Shown: positions 42,266 through 51,252, counted from the first letter of the stretch. The stretch: DNA of 64,000 nucleotides from JBFHFS01 sp041583495 (GCA_041583495.1 JBFHFS010000016.1:1-64000), one strand, 5' to 3'. Made by a program: numbers and translations. The notes: a model not told the origin generated them from the sequence alone.

Positions 42266-44188
42266 ATGCATGGTTATATTAAATGGATTCTTTTGGCATT
42301 GGTTTTGGGCAATCACGCATTGGCTCAACAAAAAACAGATAAGCTTTGCTCCCCTAAGCCCAATATTCTTTGGATAACCATTGAGGATACTTCGCCGCAA
42401 TTTATTGGTTGTTATGGAAATGAGGATGCACAAACACCGGTAATTGATCGGTTGGCCGGAGAAGGGGTACGGTTTACCAATGCCTTTTCGACGGGCACCG
42501 TATGTTCGCCCAGCCGTTCGTGTATTATTACAGGGGTAAAAACCTATAATCTGGGAACCGGCAACCATCGGAGTGCCTATCCCATTCCGGAATTTATTAA
42601 AGGATTTCCCTATTATCTGCAACAAGCAGGGTATTATACTACCAACAATTCTAAAACCGATTATAATGTTGGAAACTCCGATCAGTTCACCCGGGAAGCC
42701 TGGGACGAAAGCTCCAAAAAGGCCGGTTGGTGGAACCGAAAGGCCGGACAGCCCTTCTTCGCGGTATTTAATTTCATGAACTCGCACCAGTCGCGCACAA
42801 TGACTGAGAGTTATGACTGGTATCGAAAAAATGTGTGGGAAAAGCTTCCGGAAAACCAGCGAATTGGGGATAATGAATTTGTGATGCCTCCCTTTTACCT
42901 CGACAGTCCGGAAATGCGGAAACAATTTGCCCGGGTTTACAATTCGATCAAACTAACGGATAACGAAATCGGAGAACTGATGGCCCGGTTGGAGCAGGAT
43001 CATCTGAAAGACAGTACCATCATTTTCTTCTATGCCGACCATGGTGAAGGAGTACCCCGTGGTAAAACAAACGGAATCAACCTGGGCTATCGTGTGCCAT
43101 TTGTCATCTGGTTTCCCGAGCTGTATAAGCACTTGTCGCCCTGGGGATCCAGTGGTGTGGTGACCGATGAGTTGATCGACTTTGAGGATCTGGCCCCTAC
43201 GGTGATTAGCCTTGCAGGTGGCCAAAGACCGGATTATTTAAAAGGACGGATATTGATGGGAAAAGACCGGTCGAAGCCTGCTGATCACCTGATTCTTTCG
43301 GCCGACCGTTCGGATAATGGGATCGATCTGGTGCGCAGTGTGACCGATGGTAAATACATCTATTCGCGCAACTTCATGCCTTTCATGCCTCAGGCACGGT
43401 ATATTCGTTATATGGAAATAGGCGAAATTAAACAGCAGATGCGCAATGACCTGGCTGAGAATAAGCTTGATCCGTTACAGAAAAGTTTGTTCGAAGATCG
43501 GCCCGCCGAGTTTTTATACGACATTGAAAACGACGTGTGGGAAACTAAAAACCTGGCAGATGATCCGGCTTACAAGACTCTTCTTGAAAAAATGCGCAAC
43601 CGTTTGAAAGCGGAGATACTTCAATCGCGCGATGTTTTGCTGCTTCCCGAATATGAAATAGGGATGATTTCGACGTTCAGCACTCCCTACGAATTTCGTT
43701 TGAGTGATAAGAACTATCCTGTTGCTGAAATTTACAAGGCAGCTTCTTTGTCAGGGTTTCGGGGCAGTGACATTGCAGCCAGCCAGGCACAACTGCTGGA
43801 AAGCCCCAATAAAATTGTCCGTTATTGGGCCATTGTTGGTTTGAGATCCCAAAGTCAGGAGGTGTTAAAGCCGTACTCAAAACGCCTTGCCAGGGCCATG
43901 AATGATACTTATCCCCCGGTGGCTGTTACAGCATCGGCTATGGTCTTTCGGCAATCTGGCGATGAGATAGCCGTGGAAATGATCAAAAAGCAATGCGCCA
44001 GCGATAACCTGGATATTGCTCTGATGGCGATTAACTATCTCCTCTATTGTGATAACAAAGCACCCTTTGTGGAAACCATAAAGGCAGTTCATGAAATGCC
44101 CGGACGAACATACAATGTTAAAGCTGCCTGTGTTGACTTTCTTGGAAGTCTGGGCCTGGTGTCGAACGATACTGACAATAAGGAGTAG
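42266..44188 (+). CDS. Secreted sulfatase, heparan N-sulfatase-like, with a HEAT-like C-terminus
   Basis: A 640-residue S1-family sulfatase. Signal peptide at about 1-20 ending NHALAQ. Motifs: WITIEDTSPQFIGCYGN near 34 (metal ligands), C80 in CSPSR (formylglycine site), and ADHGEG near 259. The IEDTSP form and the overall pattern resemble heparan N-sulfatase-type members, though the substrate is a guess. After about residue 505, alternating helical segments (NKIVRYWAIVGLRSQ, YPPVAVTASAMVF, NLDIALMAINYLLY) look like HEAT repeats. No promoter was found; it may be transcribed from the first sulfatase. Confidence 0.9.
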   Translation: MHGYIKWILLALVLGNHALAQQKTDKLCSPKPNILWITIEDTSPQFIGCYGNEDAQTPVIDRLAGEGVRFTNAFSTGTVCSPSRSCIITGVKTYNLGTGNHRSAYPIPEFIKGFPYYLQQAGYYTTNNSKTDYNVGNSDQFTREAWDESSKKAGWWNRKAGQPFFAVFNFMNSHQSRTMTESYDWYRKNVWEKLPENQRIGDNEFVMPPFYLDSPEMRKQFARVYNSIKLTDNEIGELMARLEQDHLKDSTIIFFYADHGEGVPRGKTNGINLGYRVPFVIWFPELYKHLSPWGSSGVVTDELIDFEDLAPTVISLAGGQRPDYLKGRILMGKDRSKPADHLILSADRSDNGIDLVRSVTDGKYIYSRNFMPFMPQARYIRYMEIGEIKQQMRNDLAENKLDPLQKSLFEDRPAEFLYDIENDVWETKNLADDPAYKTLLEKMRNRLKAEILQSRDVLLLPEYEIGMISTFSTPYEFRLSDKNYPVAEIYKAASLSGFRGSDIAASQAQLLESPNKIVRYWAIVGLRSQSQEVLKPYSKRLARAMNDTYPPVAVTASAMVFRQSGDEIAVEMIKKQCASDNLDIALMAINYLLYCDNKAPFVETIKAVHEMPGRTYNVKAACVDFLGSLGLVSNDTDNKE

Positions 44189-44374
44189 GTGCTCTGATTT
44201 TTTGTGTGATACAGAAGGTTGAGCTATTGACATCTTTTTTGAATTACCTTATATTCCAGCCTATACAGATGAATTTTCAGGGCTCAGGCTCTTCCTGTTT
44301 CATGTTTAATTTATTCTTTACCTTTTCAAAAAGTCAGCTTTTTTTATTCTCAGAAGAATCCAACGCCTTTTCCT

Positions 44375-44911
44375 ATGAGCTACTTAATTCTGTTTTTAGC
44401 GATTGTTGCGGGGGGCCTGGTTTTGGCTCTTGTTTTGGCGTTGTTTGTCAGGAAGGGTTTTACCGTAGAGCGGTTCATCGACATAGAGCGGCCCAAGAAG
44501 GAAGTCTTTGACTTTATTAAGTTGTTGAAGAATCAGAACCGATACGGAAAGTGGGCCACGATGGATTCGGGTATGAAAAAAGAGTATCTGGGAACGGATG
44601 GTAAAGTCGGCTTTGTGTCGATCTGGGAAAGCAGTCATAAAGATGTGGGGAAGGGAGAACAGGAGATCGTGGGCATCACAGAGGGCGCCCGGATTGATTT
44701 TGAGTTGCGGTTTTTAAAACCTTTCAGATCTACCTCGCCAGCCCATATGACCACTCAGGCGCTGTCCCAGCGGCGAACCAGAGTCTCGTGGGGATTGAGC
44801 GGAAAGATGAATTATCCCATGAACCTAATGTTTCTGTTTATAAATGTTGAAAAGAGGGTCGCCAGGGATCTGGATATCGGGCTGGGTAATTTGAAGAAAT
44901 TGCTTGAATAG
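44375..44911 (+). CDS. SRPBCC family protein with an N-terminal membrane segment
   Basis: 178 residues. A hydrophobic segment (about 2-24) precedes a START-like SRPBCC domain recognisable from FTVERFIDIERPKKEVFDFIKLLKNQNRYGKWA; such domains bind hydrophobic ligands. The last block (ARDLDIGLGNLKKLL) fits the family's C-terminal helix. The ligand is unknown. It is 187 bases after the second sulfatase gene and probably independent of it. Confidence 0.8.
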   Translation: MSYLILFLAIVAGGLVLALVLALFVRKGFTVERFIDIERPKKEVFDFIKLLKNQNRYGKWATMDSGMKKEYLGTDGKVGFVSIWESSHKDVGKGEQEIVGITEGARIDFELRFLKPFRSTSPAHMTTQALSQRRTRVSWGLSGKMNYPMNLMFLFINVEKRVARDLDIGLGNLKKLLE

Positions 44912-45011
44912 TTTTTTTTAGGGGAATGGAGATAAGTGGTTGGGCCACCTTTCGGAAGTCCTTAATCGGTTTTTTGCTTTTTTGGGGGTATGTAATTATC
45001 TTATTTTTATC

Positions 45012-45019
45012 TATTTTTG
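45012..45019 (+). promoter_or_regulatory. Candidate -7 box for the small DNA-binding-like protein
   Basis: TATTTTTG, an exact TAnnTTTG, 28 bases before the ATG at 45047. It overlaps a possible TTG start at 45017 and so argues against it. Confidence 0.45.
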
Positions 45020-45046
45020 ACCCATCCAAGAAGAGAATATGTAGTT

Positions 45047-45319
45047 ATGGCCAAAAAAGCCAAGCCCCACAACAGTTACGGAAATACGCGCGATACGGCC
45101 TATGTTCGCAAGCACAAAGCCACCTTTTTGCTCAACGACAAAGAGATGGAGGCTTTCGAGGTCTATTGCAAAAGATACCAGGTTACCAATAAAGCCAAGT
45201 TCATGCGCGAGTCGGTGATGCGAACGGTAATGGATCAATTCATGGATGACTATCCCACCCTGTTCGAGAAAAAGGACCTGGATCGATTGAAGGTGGATAA
45301 AAAGGAAAATGACCTTTAA
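45047..45319 (+). CDS. Small basic protein, possible ribbon-helix-helix
   Basis: A 90-residue basic protein. The N-terminus (MAKKAKPHNSYGNTRDTAYVRKHKATFLLNDKEMEAFEVYCKRY) suggests a short beta strand followed by a helix, and NKAKFMRESVMRTVMDQF a second helix, the layout of a ribbon-helix-helix protein. This is an inference from pattern only; I do not recognise a named family. It has its own likely promoter and no partner toxin gene next to it. Confidence 0.6.
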   Translation: MAKKAKPHNSYGNTRDTAYVRKHKATFLLNDKEMEAFEVYCKRYQVTNKAKFMRESVMRTVMDQFMDDYPTLFEKKDLDRLKVDKKENDL

Positions 45320-45345
45320 GGCCTCTTTCGAAATCTGTGACTATC

Positions 45346-45861
45346 TCAATTGCGTTCTTCTGTTGCCTTTCTAATTTGTTTGCTCCAGGCTAAAATTCGC
45401 CCATCGGTCAGATCAGGTTCATTGTCTTCATCGAGGGGTAACCCAACGAAACGTCCGTTCCTGTAGGCTTTTGATTCGCTGAAATCGTAATCATCACCAG
45501 GCCATGATCCAACGAAGTGGGTCTTCTTCCCGGAGAGCAGTTCATATAATTTTCCCATGCCGTCACAAAACGTGTCGGGATAGGTCTGCTGGTCGCCCAG
45601 TCCAAAAAGGGCAATGGATTTGTTGGAAAGATCCATGGTTAGGAGCCTTTCTACGAAGGTTTCGAAATCGTCCTGGAGTTGCCCTACTCCCCAGGTAGAG
45701 GTGCCCAGGATTAAAAGGTCGTATTTTTCCAGTTGCCCGATGGTGGCTGTTTCGGCCGGAATAAGTGCGGCCCCGGGGAAATGGGTCTGTATTTTTTCGG
45801 CTACAAAACGGGTGTTTCCCACCGAAGAGCCGTAAACGATGGCAATAAGGTTTGGATTCAT
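45346..45861 (-). CDS. fldA: Flavodoxin
   Basis: A 171-residue long-chain flavodoxin, an FMN electron carrier used in place of ferredoxin. The phosphate loop is YGSSVGNTRFVAEKI at about 9-23; FMN-stacking regions are STWGVGQLQDDF (about 55) and GLGDQQTYPDTFCDGMG (about 92), and the long-chain insertion DDYDFSESKAYRNGRFVGLPLDEDN is present. It is the second of two minus-strand genes with the O-methyltransferase, 67 bases apart. Confidence 0.93.
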   Translation of the reverse strand: MNPNLIAIVYGSSVGNTRFVAEKIQTHFPGAALIPAETATIGQLEKYDLLILGTSTWGVGQLQDDFETFVERLLTMDLSNKSIALFGLGDQQTYPDTFCDGMGKLYELLSGKKTHFVGSWPGDDYDFSESKAYRNGRFVGLPLDEDNEPDLTDGRILAWSKQIRKATEERN

Positions 45862-45928
45862 GCTTCTTCTTTAGGGATACCAACAATTGATCCGCCAGAG
45901 GGTTCAAAAAGAAAAGATCGAAGGCGAA

Positions 45929-46573
45929 TTAATCTTTCTTCCGGATAAGCATCAGTCCATCACGCAGTGGGAGTATAACTTGCTCTGTAGAAGGGTCGTT
46001 GTGGGCCATGTCGTTGAATTCGAGGATGGCCCTTGTGTAATCGTCGCCGTGCTGTAGGGGCTCAATAACTTTTCCATTCCACAGTATGTTATCGGCCAGC
46101 AGGTAGCCTCCGGGTCGTAAAAGAGGAAGAACGGCCTTGTAATATTGGGGGTATTCTCTTTTGTCGCCGTCGAGGAAAATTAAGTCGAAGGGGGTGGTTA
46201 ACTGTTTTATTTGCTCCAGAGCATCTCCGGTTAAAAGTGTGATCTGATTCTCCAGACCTGCTTTTTGGAAAAAATCTCTGATGAAGGGCTCCAGTTCATC
46301 TTCCTTTTCAATGGTGATGAGTTGCCCGTCCTGTGGCATTCCGCTGGCCATGCAGATGGCCGAGTACCCCGTAAAGGTGCCGATCTCCAGGATTCGTTGG
46401 GGGCGGATCATCTGACAAATCATTTTTAAAAATTGACCCTGTACAGGGCCGGATAACATCCGGGGTTGCAATACTTTTATGTGTGTCTTGCGACGCAGCT
46501 CTTCCAATAAGGGGTTTTCAGGGGTGGTGTGCGATTCAATATAGTTTTCGAGCGAGATGTTGTTAACTTCCAT
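45929..46573 (-). CDS. O-methyltransferase (CCoAOMT-like)
   Basis: A 214-residue SAM-dependent methyltransferase of the type 3 (caffeoyl-CoA-like) family. The SAM-binding loop is ILEIGTFTGYSAICMASGMP (about 60-79), the acidic motif after it ITIEKEDELEP, and metal ligands lie in DLIFLDGDKREYPQYYKAVLPLLRPGGYLLADNILWNG. The natural substrate of bacterial members is usually unknown. It is followed at 67 bases by flavodoxin on the same strand. Confidence 0.88.
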   Translation of the reverse strand: MEVNNISLENYIESHTTPENPLLEELRRKTHIKVLQPRMLSGPVQGQFLKMICQMIRPQRILEIGTFTGYSAICMASGMPQDGQLITIEKEDELEPFIRDFFQKAGLENQITLLTGDALEQIKQLTTPFDLIFLDGDKREYPQYYKAVLPLLRPGGYLLADNILWNGKVIEPLQHGDDYTRAILEFNDMAHNDPSTEQVILPLRDGLMLIRKKD

Positions 46574-46873
46574 GATTGTGCGAGTTGAATATTTTTCGGC
46601 CTCTTGTTTGCTGCCCTGGGAAAAGAACTATTAGTTGTTCAAAGTCACTTTGTGAAACTTACTGCTTCAAAAACTAAAGAAATGTGGCGTTTGACTTCTT
46701 GTATTAATTACTCCTATTAAAAGATAGCAAGAAAATACTCTTATTATTTATCTTTTGTGAGAAAACGTCAAAGACAAGGCAGTCGAAGTTTTTGAAGACA
46801 AGGAGTTTACTGATTGTAAATGACTGCTTCAAAAACGAGAGTAACGCAGTAATTGGCGTTTTCTCACAAAAGA
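46574..46873. other. Repeat-bearing intergenic region before the M16 gene end
   Basis: 300 bases with no gene, filled by a partial repeat (46661-46692) and a large inverted repeat described separately. Confidence 0.6.
46661..46692. repeat. Partial second copy of the inverted-repeat unit
   Basis: ACTGCTTCAAAAAC (46661-46674) and TGGCGTTT (46685-46692) recur at 46823-46836 and 46854-46861 in the same order, suggesting a decayed second copy of the element. Confidence 0.5.
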
Positions 46874-46874
46874 T
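46750..46874. repeat. Large multi-stem inverted repeat (REP/MITE-like)
   Basis: Outer arms ATCTTTTGTGAGAAAACG (46750-46767) and its exact complement (46857-46874), extended inward by a G-U pair and three more pairs. Inside are GTTTTTGAAG/CTTCAAAAAC (46788-46797, 46827-46836) and an apical stem TTTAC/GTAAA with loop TGATT (46806-46820). No open frame and no T-run at the end. The right arm reaches the stop codon of the M16 gene. Confidence 0.8.
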
Positions 46875-48100
46875 TAAGATTGCTCATAAATCAAATACGA
46901 CAGTTGGGCTTCATCAAATACTTCGTTGGCAATTTCCAGCAAGTCGCTATCGGTAATCCGGTCTATCTTGTCGTAGATGTCGGCCAACGAATCCACCTTG
47001 TTGTAGAGCAAAAAGCTCTTTCCTATGTTGAGCATTAGGTTTTCGCGGTTTTCGGCCGAGATGGTAACCTGGCCTTTTAGCTGACGGCTGGCTTTGTGCA
47101 ACTGCATGATGCCCAGCTTCTTGTTGCGCAAGAGTGCCAGTTCGCGTCTGACAATCCTAAGGCTCTTATTGATATTCTCCTTATCGGTACCAAAGTAGAT
47201 GCTGAATACGCCGGTTCGCCAATAGGGTGTGTAAATGGATTCGATGTTGTAGGCGATGCCATTTTTTTCACGCAGTGCCATATTGAGTCGGCTATTCATT
47301 CCCGGGCCTCCCAAGAGGTTGTTTAACAGAGAGAGGCCCAGTCTGCGGGGCGATTCCAGATCATAGGCCATATTGCCCACAATGATGTGGCTCTGGAATG
47401 TATCCAGGGTTTTGGTCACCTTAGAGGGTTTATAGGGAGGCAAAACCGGTCGTTTTACCTTGCGGTAATTGGCCGGTTCTTTGCCAAAATATTTTTCGGC
47501 CAGAGCTTTGAAACGAGCCGGCTTGACGTTGCCCACCGTGCATAAAACCATTTGGTCGGTATGGTAATTGTTGGCCATAAACCTGAGAATAGCCTCTTTA
47601 TCGAACTTTTTGATGGTGTTGGGAGTCCCCAGGATGTTGTGCCCCATGGGGCCATCATTGAAAACCAGTTCTTCAAAGTCGTCGATGATCAGGTCGGCCG
47701 GATTGTCCTTGTAAGAGTTGATCTCATCAATGATGACTTCTTTTTCTTTTTTTATCTCTTTTGCAGGGAAAATTGAGTGAAAGGTGATGTCGTAGAGCAA
47801 TTCCAGTGCTCTCTCAAAATCCTGAATCAGAAATGAAGAGTAAATGCAGGTCTCCTCTTTGGTGGTATAGGCATTTAGTTCACCACCCACATCGTCGAGC
47901 CGGCTAAGAATATGCCAGGTTTTACGTTTTTGAGTGCCTTTAAAAATAACATGCTCGATAAAATGAGCCATGCCTTGCTCTTTTTCGGTTTCATCGCGTG
48001 AGCCGGTGTTTATGATGAGGCCGCAGTGCCCTACAGGTGAGTTAACCTGGTGGTGTACAATGCGAATACCGTTTTCAAGCGTGTAAGTATGAAGATCCAT
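46874..48100 (-). CDS. M16 family zinc peptidase (pitrilysin-like)
   Basis: A 408-residue processing-peptidase-type enzyme. The inverted zinc motif HxxEH is H46-FIE-H50 in MAHFIEHVIFKG, and the distal zinc ligand is in KKEKEVIIDEINSYKDNP (about 118-135). The C-terminal half (GGPGMNSRLNMALREKNGIAYNIES) has the R/Y pair of the family. There is no signal peptide; the role may be clearance of peptides in the cytoplasm. Its 3' end is overlapped by the large inverted repeat. Confidence 0.92.
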   Translation of the reverse strand: MDLHTYTLENGIRIVHHQVNSPVGHCGLIINTGSRDETEKEQGMAHFIEHVIFKGTQKRKTWHILSRLDDVGGELNAYTTKEETCIYSSFLIQDFERALELLYDITFHSIFPAKEIKKEKEVIIDEINSYKDNPADLIIDDFEELVFNDGPMGHNILGTPNTIKKFDKEAILRFMANNYHTDQMVLCTVGNVKPARFKALAEKYFGKEPANYRKVKRPVLPPYKPSKVTKTLDTFQSHIIVGNMAYDLESPRRLGLSLLNNLLGGPGMNSRLNMALREKNGIAYNIESIYTPYWRTGVFSIYFGTDKENINKSLRIVRRELALLRNKKLGIMQLHKASRQLKGQVTISAENRENLMLNIGKSFLLYNKVDSLADIYDKIDRITDSDLLEIANEVFDEAQLSYLIYEQS

Positions 48101-48119
48101 GGGCGTTAAAAATTGAATA

Positions 48120-48127
48120 CAAAAGTA
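48120..48127 (-). promoter_or_regulatory. Candidate -7 box for the M16 gene
   Basis: The minus strand reads TACTTTTG, an exact TAnnTTTG, 20 bases before the ATG at 48100. No clear -33. Confidence 0.45.
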
Positions 48128-48190
48128 GGAATCCTGACGGTAATTATGTCCGATATTTTAAAAAGGCGAAAATAAATTGACGATTTCAAT

Positions 48191-48220
48191 TTTGAGGAAA
48201 TGAATCTTTCTTTATATTTG
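48191..48220 (+). promoter_or_regulatory. Promoter of the first tRNA-Phe
   Basis: TTTG (48191-48194), 18-base spacer, TATATTTG (48213-48220), starting 16 bases before the tRNA. Confidence 0.72.
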
Positions 48221-48236
48221 CAACCGCTTTTTGAAA

Positions 48237-48309
<73 letters not shown>

Positions 48310-48429
48310 CAGGTTCATTGACCATTTTTCCTGTTCGACTTTTCCCGTTCACCTATGGGGAACTTTTTACTTCCTTGTTTGGAATCTTTCCAAAAGTTAA
48401 AAGGGGTATGAATTGATCGGTTTTTTGGT

Positions 48430-48437
48430 TACTTTTG
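48430..48437 (+). promoter_or_regulatory. Candidate -7 box for the second tRNA-Phe
   Basis: TACTTTTG, 24 bases before the tRNA. The nearest TTG (48413) leaves only a 14-base spacer, so the -33 is uncertain. Confidence 0.45.
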
Positions 48438-48461
48438 CACCGTCTTAATGAAGATGAAGTC

Positions 48462-48534
<73 letters not shown>

Positions 48535-48536
48535 CC

Positions 48537-48567
48537 AAAAAAGCCGGCATTTGTGTCGGCTTTTTTG
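48537..48567 (+). terminator. Terminator of the second tRNA-Phe
   Basis: AAAAAAGCCG/CGGCTTTTTT with a ten-base loop, ending in a T-run. Confidence 0.85.
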
Positions 48568-48752
48568 TTTTACACGGGAACCGAATCTTCCACTCGCCAA
48601 ATTATCTATCCGCTATATTTTTTTCCCGTGACGTTACTACGTGACCTGTTGTTCGGGTTCGTTCGTGATTCCATCTTTTTGTGGGGGCGGAGATGGTACA
48701 ATAATTGATGACCCTAAAGCCGGCACTGAATATTTCCCTAACTCTGTTCGTG

Positions 48753-49535
48753 ATGCGATTTGTTTTTTCTGCTTTTTGTTTGGTCGTCTCCATCTATTCC
48801 ACAGCTCAGGTGCGCGATGTCCGGTCGAATATAGAGAAAGATAAATCGGAGAAGTCATCAAAAACATCTCATCGCGGTGAATCCTCCTCGTCCTCCTATT
48901 CTCCACCGGAACCGGGGGACGGATTGGCCGAATTTATAGTGGGAAGCCTCTTCTATTATACTGCATATGGAATATACAGAGGCCTGGAATATGGCCAATC
49001 TTTAATGCAGTACCGGAGAGAGGCGCATCCCGAAACCTTTTCGCTGGAGGGAGAATTGATGGCTGGTTTTGATTTTCCGAATAATGCTGAACAGTTTTCA
49101 TCTTCAGTAAGAGGTAATTGGGGGATTTTTGCATCCGATCTTCGCCTTAATTATGTCAACGATGTGACCGGCGGGTTGCATGCACTCGACTGGCAGGTGT
49201 TGAAACTACGTTTTCCACTTAAGAATATTAAGTTTGAATACGGGCTGGGATTCAGCCATGTCTTTAGCCCCTCCAAAACCTATTTCGACCAATCGACAGG
49301 GTTTGATTGGTGCTTTTTCCACCGGAAAGCAACTGTCCGGGGGCAATACCAGTGGAGTCAGAATACCACTCTGGGTAGCCGATACCGGCAGGAGTGGCGC
49401 CTTGATGCCTGTTATGAAATGGCCCAAACCGGCCATCTTAGATTTGCCCCAACGGCGGGATTCGTTTCCCGGAATTATTTTGGAACCACTCATTTTCATT
49501 TTTTGCAATTGGGCCTTAGGTTACAGTTGTTTTGA
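48753..49535 (+). CDS. Hypothetical outer-membrane beta-barrel-like protein
   Basis: 260 residues. A signal peptide (MRFVFSAFCLVVSIYSTAQ) precedes a serine-rich low-complexity stretch (about 30-55) and then alternating amphipathic segments with many aromatic residues, ending in phenylalanine (QLGLRLQLF), the pattern of an outer-membrane barrel. I do not recognise a family. The ATG at 48753 starts the signal peptide directly; one at 48705 would lengthen it by 16 residues and cannot be excluded. No partner gene is apparent. Confidence 0.65.
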   Translation: MRFVFSAFCLVVSIYSTAQVRDVRSNIEKDKSEKSSKTSHRGESSSSSYSPPEPGDGLAEFIVGSLFYYTAYGIYRGLEYGQSLMQYRREAHPETFSLEGELMAGFDFPNNAEQFSSSVRGNWGIFASDLRLNYVNDVTGGLHALDWQVLKLRFPLKNIKFEYGLGFSHVFSPSKTYFDQSTGFDWCFFHRKATVRGQYQWSQNTTLGSRYRQEWRLDACYEMAQTGHLRFAPTAGFVSRNYFGTTHFHFLQLGLRLQLF

Positions 49536-49603
49536 TTCCGTGTGGGGACTTCCTCTGACAACCTCCTGATGGATGCTAAATTTTTTTTTGCTCCAAAAAA
49601 AGG

Positions 49604-49611
49604 TACTTTTG
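49604..49611 (+). promoter_or_regulatory. Candidate -7 box for gpmI
   Basis: TACTTTTG, an exact match, giving a leader of about 85 bases to the ATG at 49702. T-runs 20 bases upstream may act as -33. Confidence 0.45.
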
Positions 49612-49701
49612 CAGCCTGATTTAAACCCTATGAGAGATCAGTTGTTCTCCTTCAATTAGGGCTTTAGCGTAAATTTTAAAAAAATAAAAACACAATAAAT
49701 T

Positions 49702-51228
49702 ATGAACAAAAAGACCATACTCATTATTTTGGATGGCTGGGGATATGGAAATAAAACCAAATCCGATGTCATTTATTCTGGCGAAACGCCTTATTTTGAC
49801 AGCCTGGTAAAAAACTATCCCAACGCAAAGCTTCAGGCATCGGGAGAGAATGTGGGTCTTCCCGACGGGCAGATGGGCAACTCTGAGGTAGGACACCTTA
49901 ACATAGGTGCAGGCCGGGTGGTTTATCAGGACCTGGTGAAAATTAATCTCGCCGTTCGGGACAATTCCATTTCTAAAAATCCGGAATTGGTGAAAGCCCT
50001 TTCCTATGCCAGAGACAACAACAAGCAGGTGCATTTTCTTGGGCTGGTCTCTAAAGGGGGCGTTCACAGCAGTCAGGCACATTTGTATAAACTCACCGAT
50101 GTAGCCAAAGAGTTCGGCCTGGAAAAAGTATTTGTGCATGCCTTTATGGATGGTCGGGATACCGACCCACAGAGCGGACTGGGCTATATGTCTGAGCTGT
50201 TGGACCACCTGAAGACCTCCACCGGTAAGGTGGCTTCGGTAATTGGTCGATACTATGCCATGGATCGCGATAAACGGTGGGAACGTGTTAAGGAGGCTTA
50301 CGATTTGATGGTGCACGGCAAAGGATCCGCTACCCGGGATATTCTTAAATCAATTAAAGACTCCTACAACAATGAGGTGACCGATGAATTTATTAAGCCC
50401 ATTGTTAATGTGGATGAAAATGGAAAGCCGGTGGGTGTCATTAGCGAGGGAGATGTGGTTGTCTTCTTCAACTTCCGCAACGACCGTGCCCGCGAGATTA
50501 CACAGGTGCTTTCACAAAAAGATATGCCTGAGCAGGGAATGAAAACCCTTCCCCTCTATTATTGCACCCTAACCCCCTACGATGCCACCTTTAAAGATGT
50601 ACATGTGCTTTTCGATAAAGACAATGTGCAAAAAACCATGGGTGAGGTGGTTGCTCAAAATGGTTTAAATCAATTGAGAATTGCCGAAACGGAGAAATAT
50701 GCCCACGTTACTTTCTTTTTCTCGGGAGGACGCGAAGCCGTTTTTGCCAACGAAGATCGTATATTGGTTAATTCGCCTAAAGTGGCGACCTATGATCTTC
50801 AGCCCGAAATGAGCGCCAATGAGGTGAAAGATGCAGTGGTGGCCGAACTCAATAAGGGGAAGTACGACTTTATCTGTCTTAACTTTGCCAATGGGGATAT
50901 GGTGGGGCATACCGGTATCTACGATGCCATCCTCAAGGCTGTGAAGGCTGTGGATAGTAATTTGAAGGATGTGGTGGAGGCCGCCAAAGCCAATGGCTAT
51001 GAGGCTATTGTGATCGCCGACCATGGCAACGCCGACAATGCCGTTAATGAGGATGGATCGCCTAATACGGCCCATTCGCTCAATCCCGTGCCTTTTATCT
51101 GGGTGACGGACCGGAAAGGCACTATTAAGGATGGCATCCTGGCCGACGTAGCACCCTCCCTGTTGACCTTGATGGGCGTTGAGCAACCGGTCGAAATGAC
51201 AGGTAAAAGCTTAATAACCTTGGAATAA
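49702..51228 (+). CDS. gpmI: 2,3-bisphosphoglycerate-independent phosphoglycerate mutase
   Basis: Interconverts 3- and 2-phosphoglycerate in glycolysis with two metal ions (usually Mn). The 508-residue protein has the alkaline-phosphatase-fold signatures: ILDGWGYG at the start (metal ligand D11), the phosphoserine S61 in MGNSEVGHLNIGAGRVV, and IADHGNADNAVNEDGSPNTAHSLNPVPF (about 440-467) with the metal histidines. It is followed by a strong hairpin. Confidence 0.97.
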   Translation: MNKKTILIILDGWGYGNKTKSDVIYSGETPYFDSLVKNYPNAKLQASGENVGLPDGQMGNSEVGHLNIGAGRVVYQDLVKINLAVRDNSISKNPELVKALSYARDNNKQVHFLGLVSKGGVHSSQAHLYKLTDVAKEFGLEKVFVHAFMDGRDTDPQSGLGYMSELLDHLKTSTGKVASVIGRYYAMDRDKRWERVKEAYDLMVHGKGSATRDILKSIKDSYNNEVTDEFIKPIVNVDENGKPVGVISEGDVVVFFNFRNDRAREITQVLSQKDMPEQGMKTLPLYYCTLTPYDATFKDVHVLFDKDNVQKTMGEVVAQNGLNQLRIAETEKYAHVTFFFSGGREAVFANEDRILVNSPKVATYDLQPEMSANEVKDAVVAELNKGKYDFICLNFANGDMVGHTGIYDAILKAVKAVDSNLKDVVEAAKANGYEAIVIADHGNADNAVNEDGSPNTAHSLNPVPFIWVTDRKGTIKDGILADVAPSLLTLMGVEQPVEMTGKSLITLE

Positions 51229-51252
51229 TACCAGAATAATTATTACTTTGTG

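Noticed and set aside
39700..44911. Idea of a tRNA-Arg-bounded genomic island carrying the sulfatases
   Set aside because: No second copy of the tRNA 3' end, no integrase and no mobility gene were found in the window.
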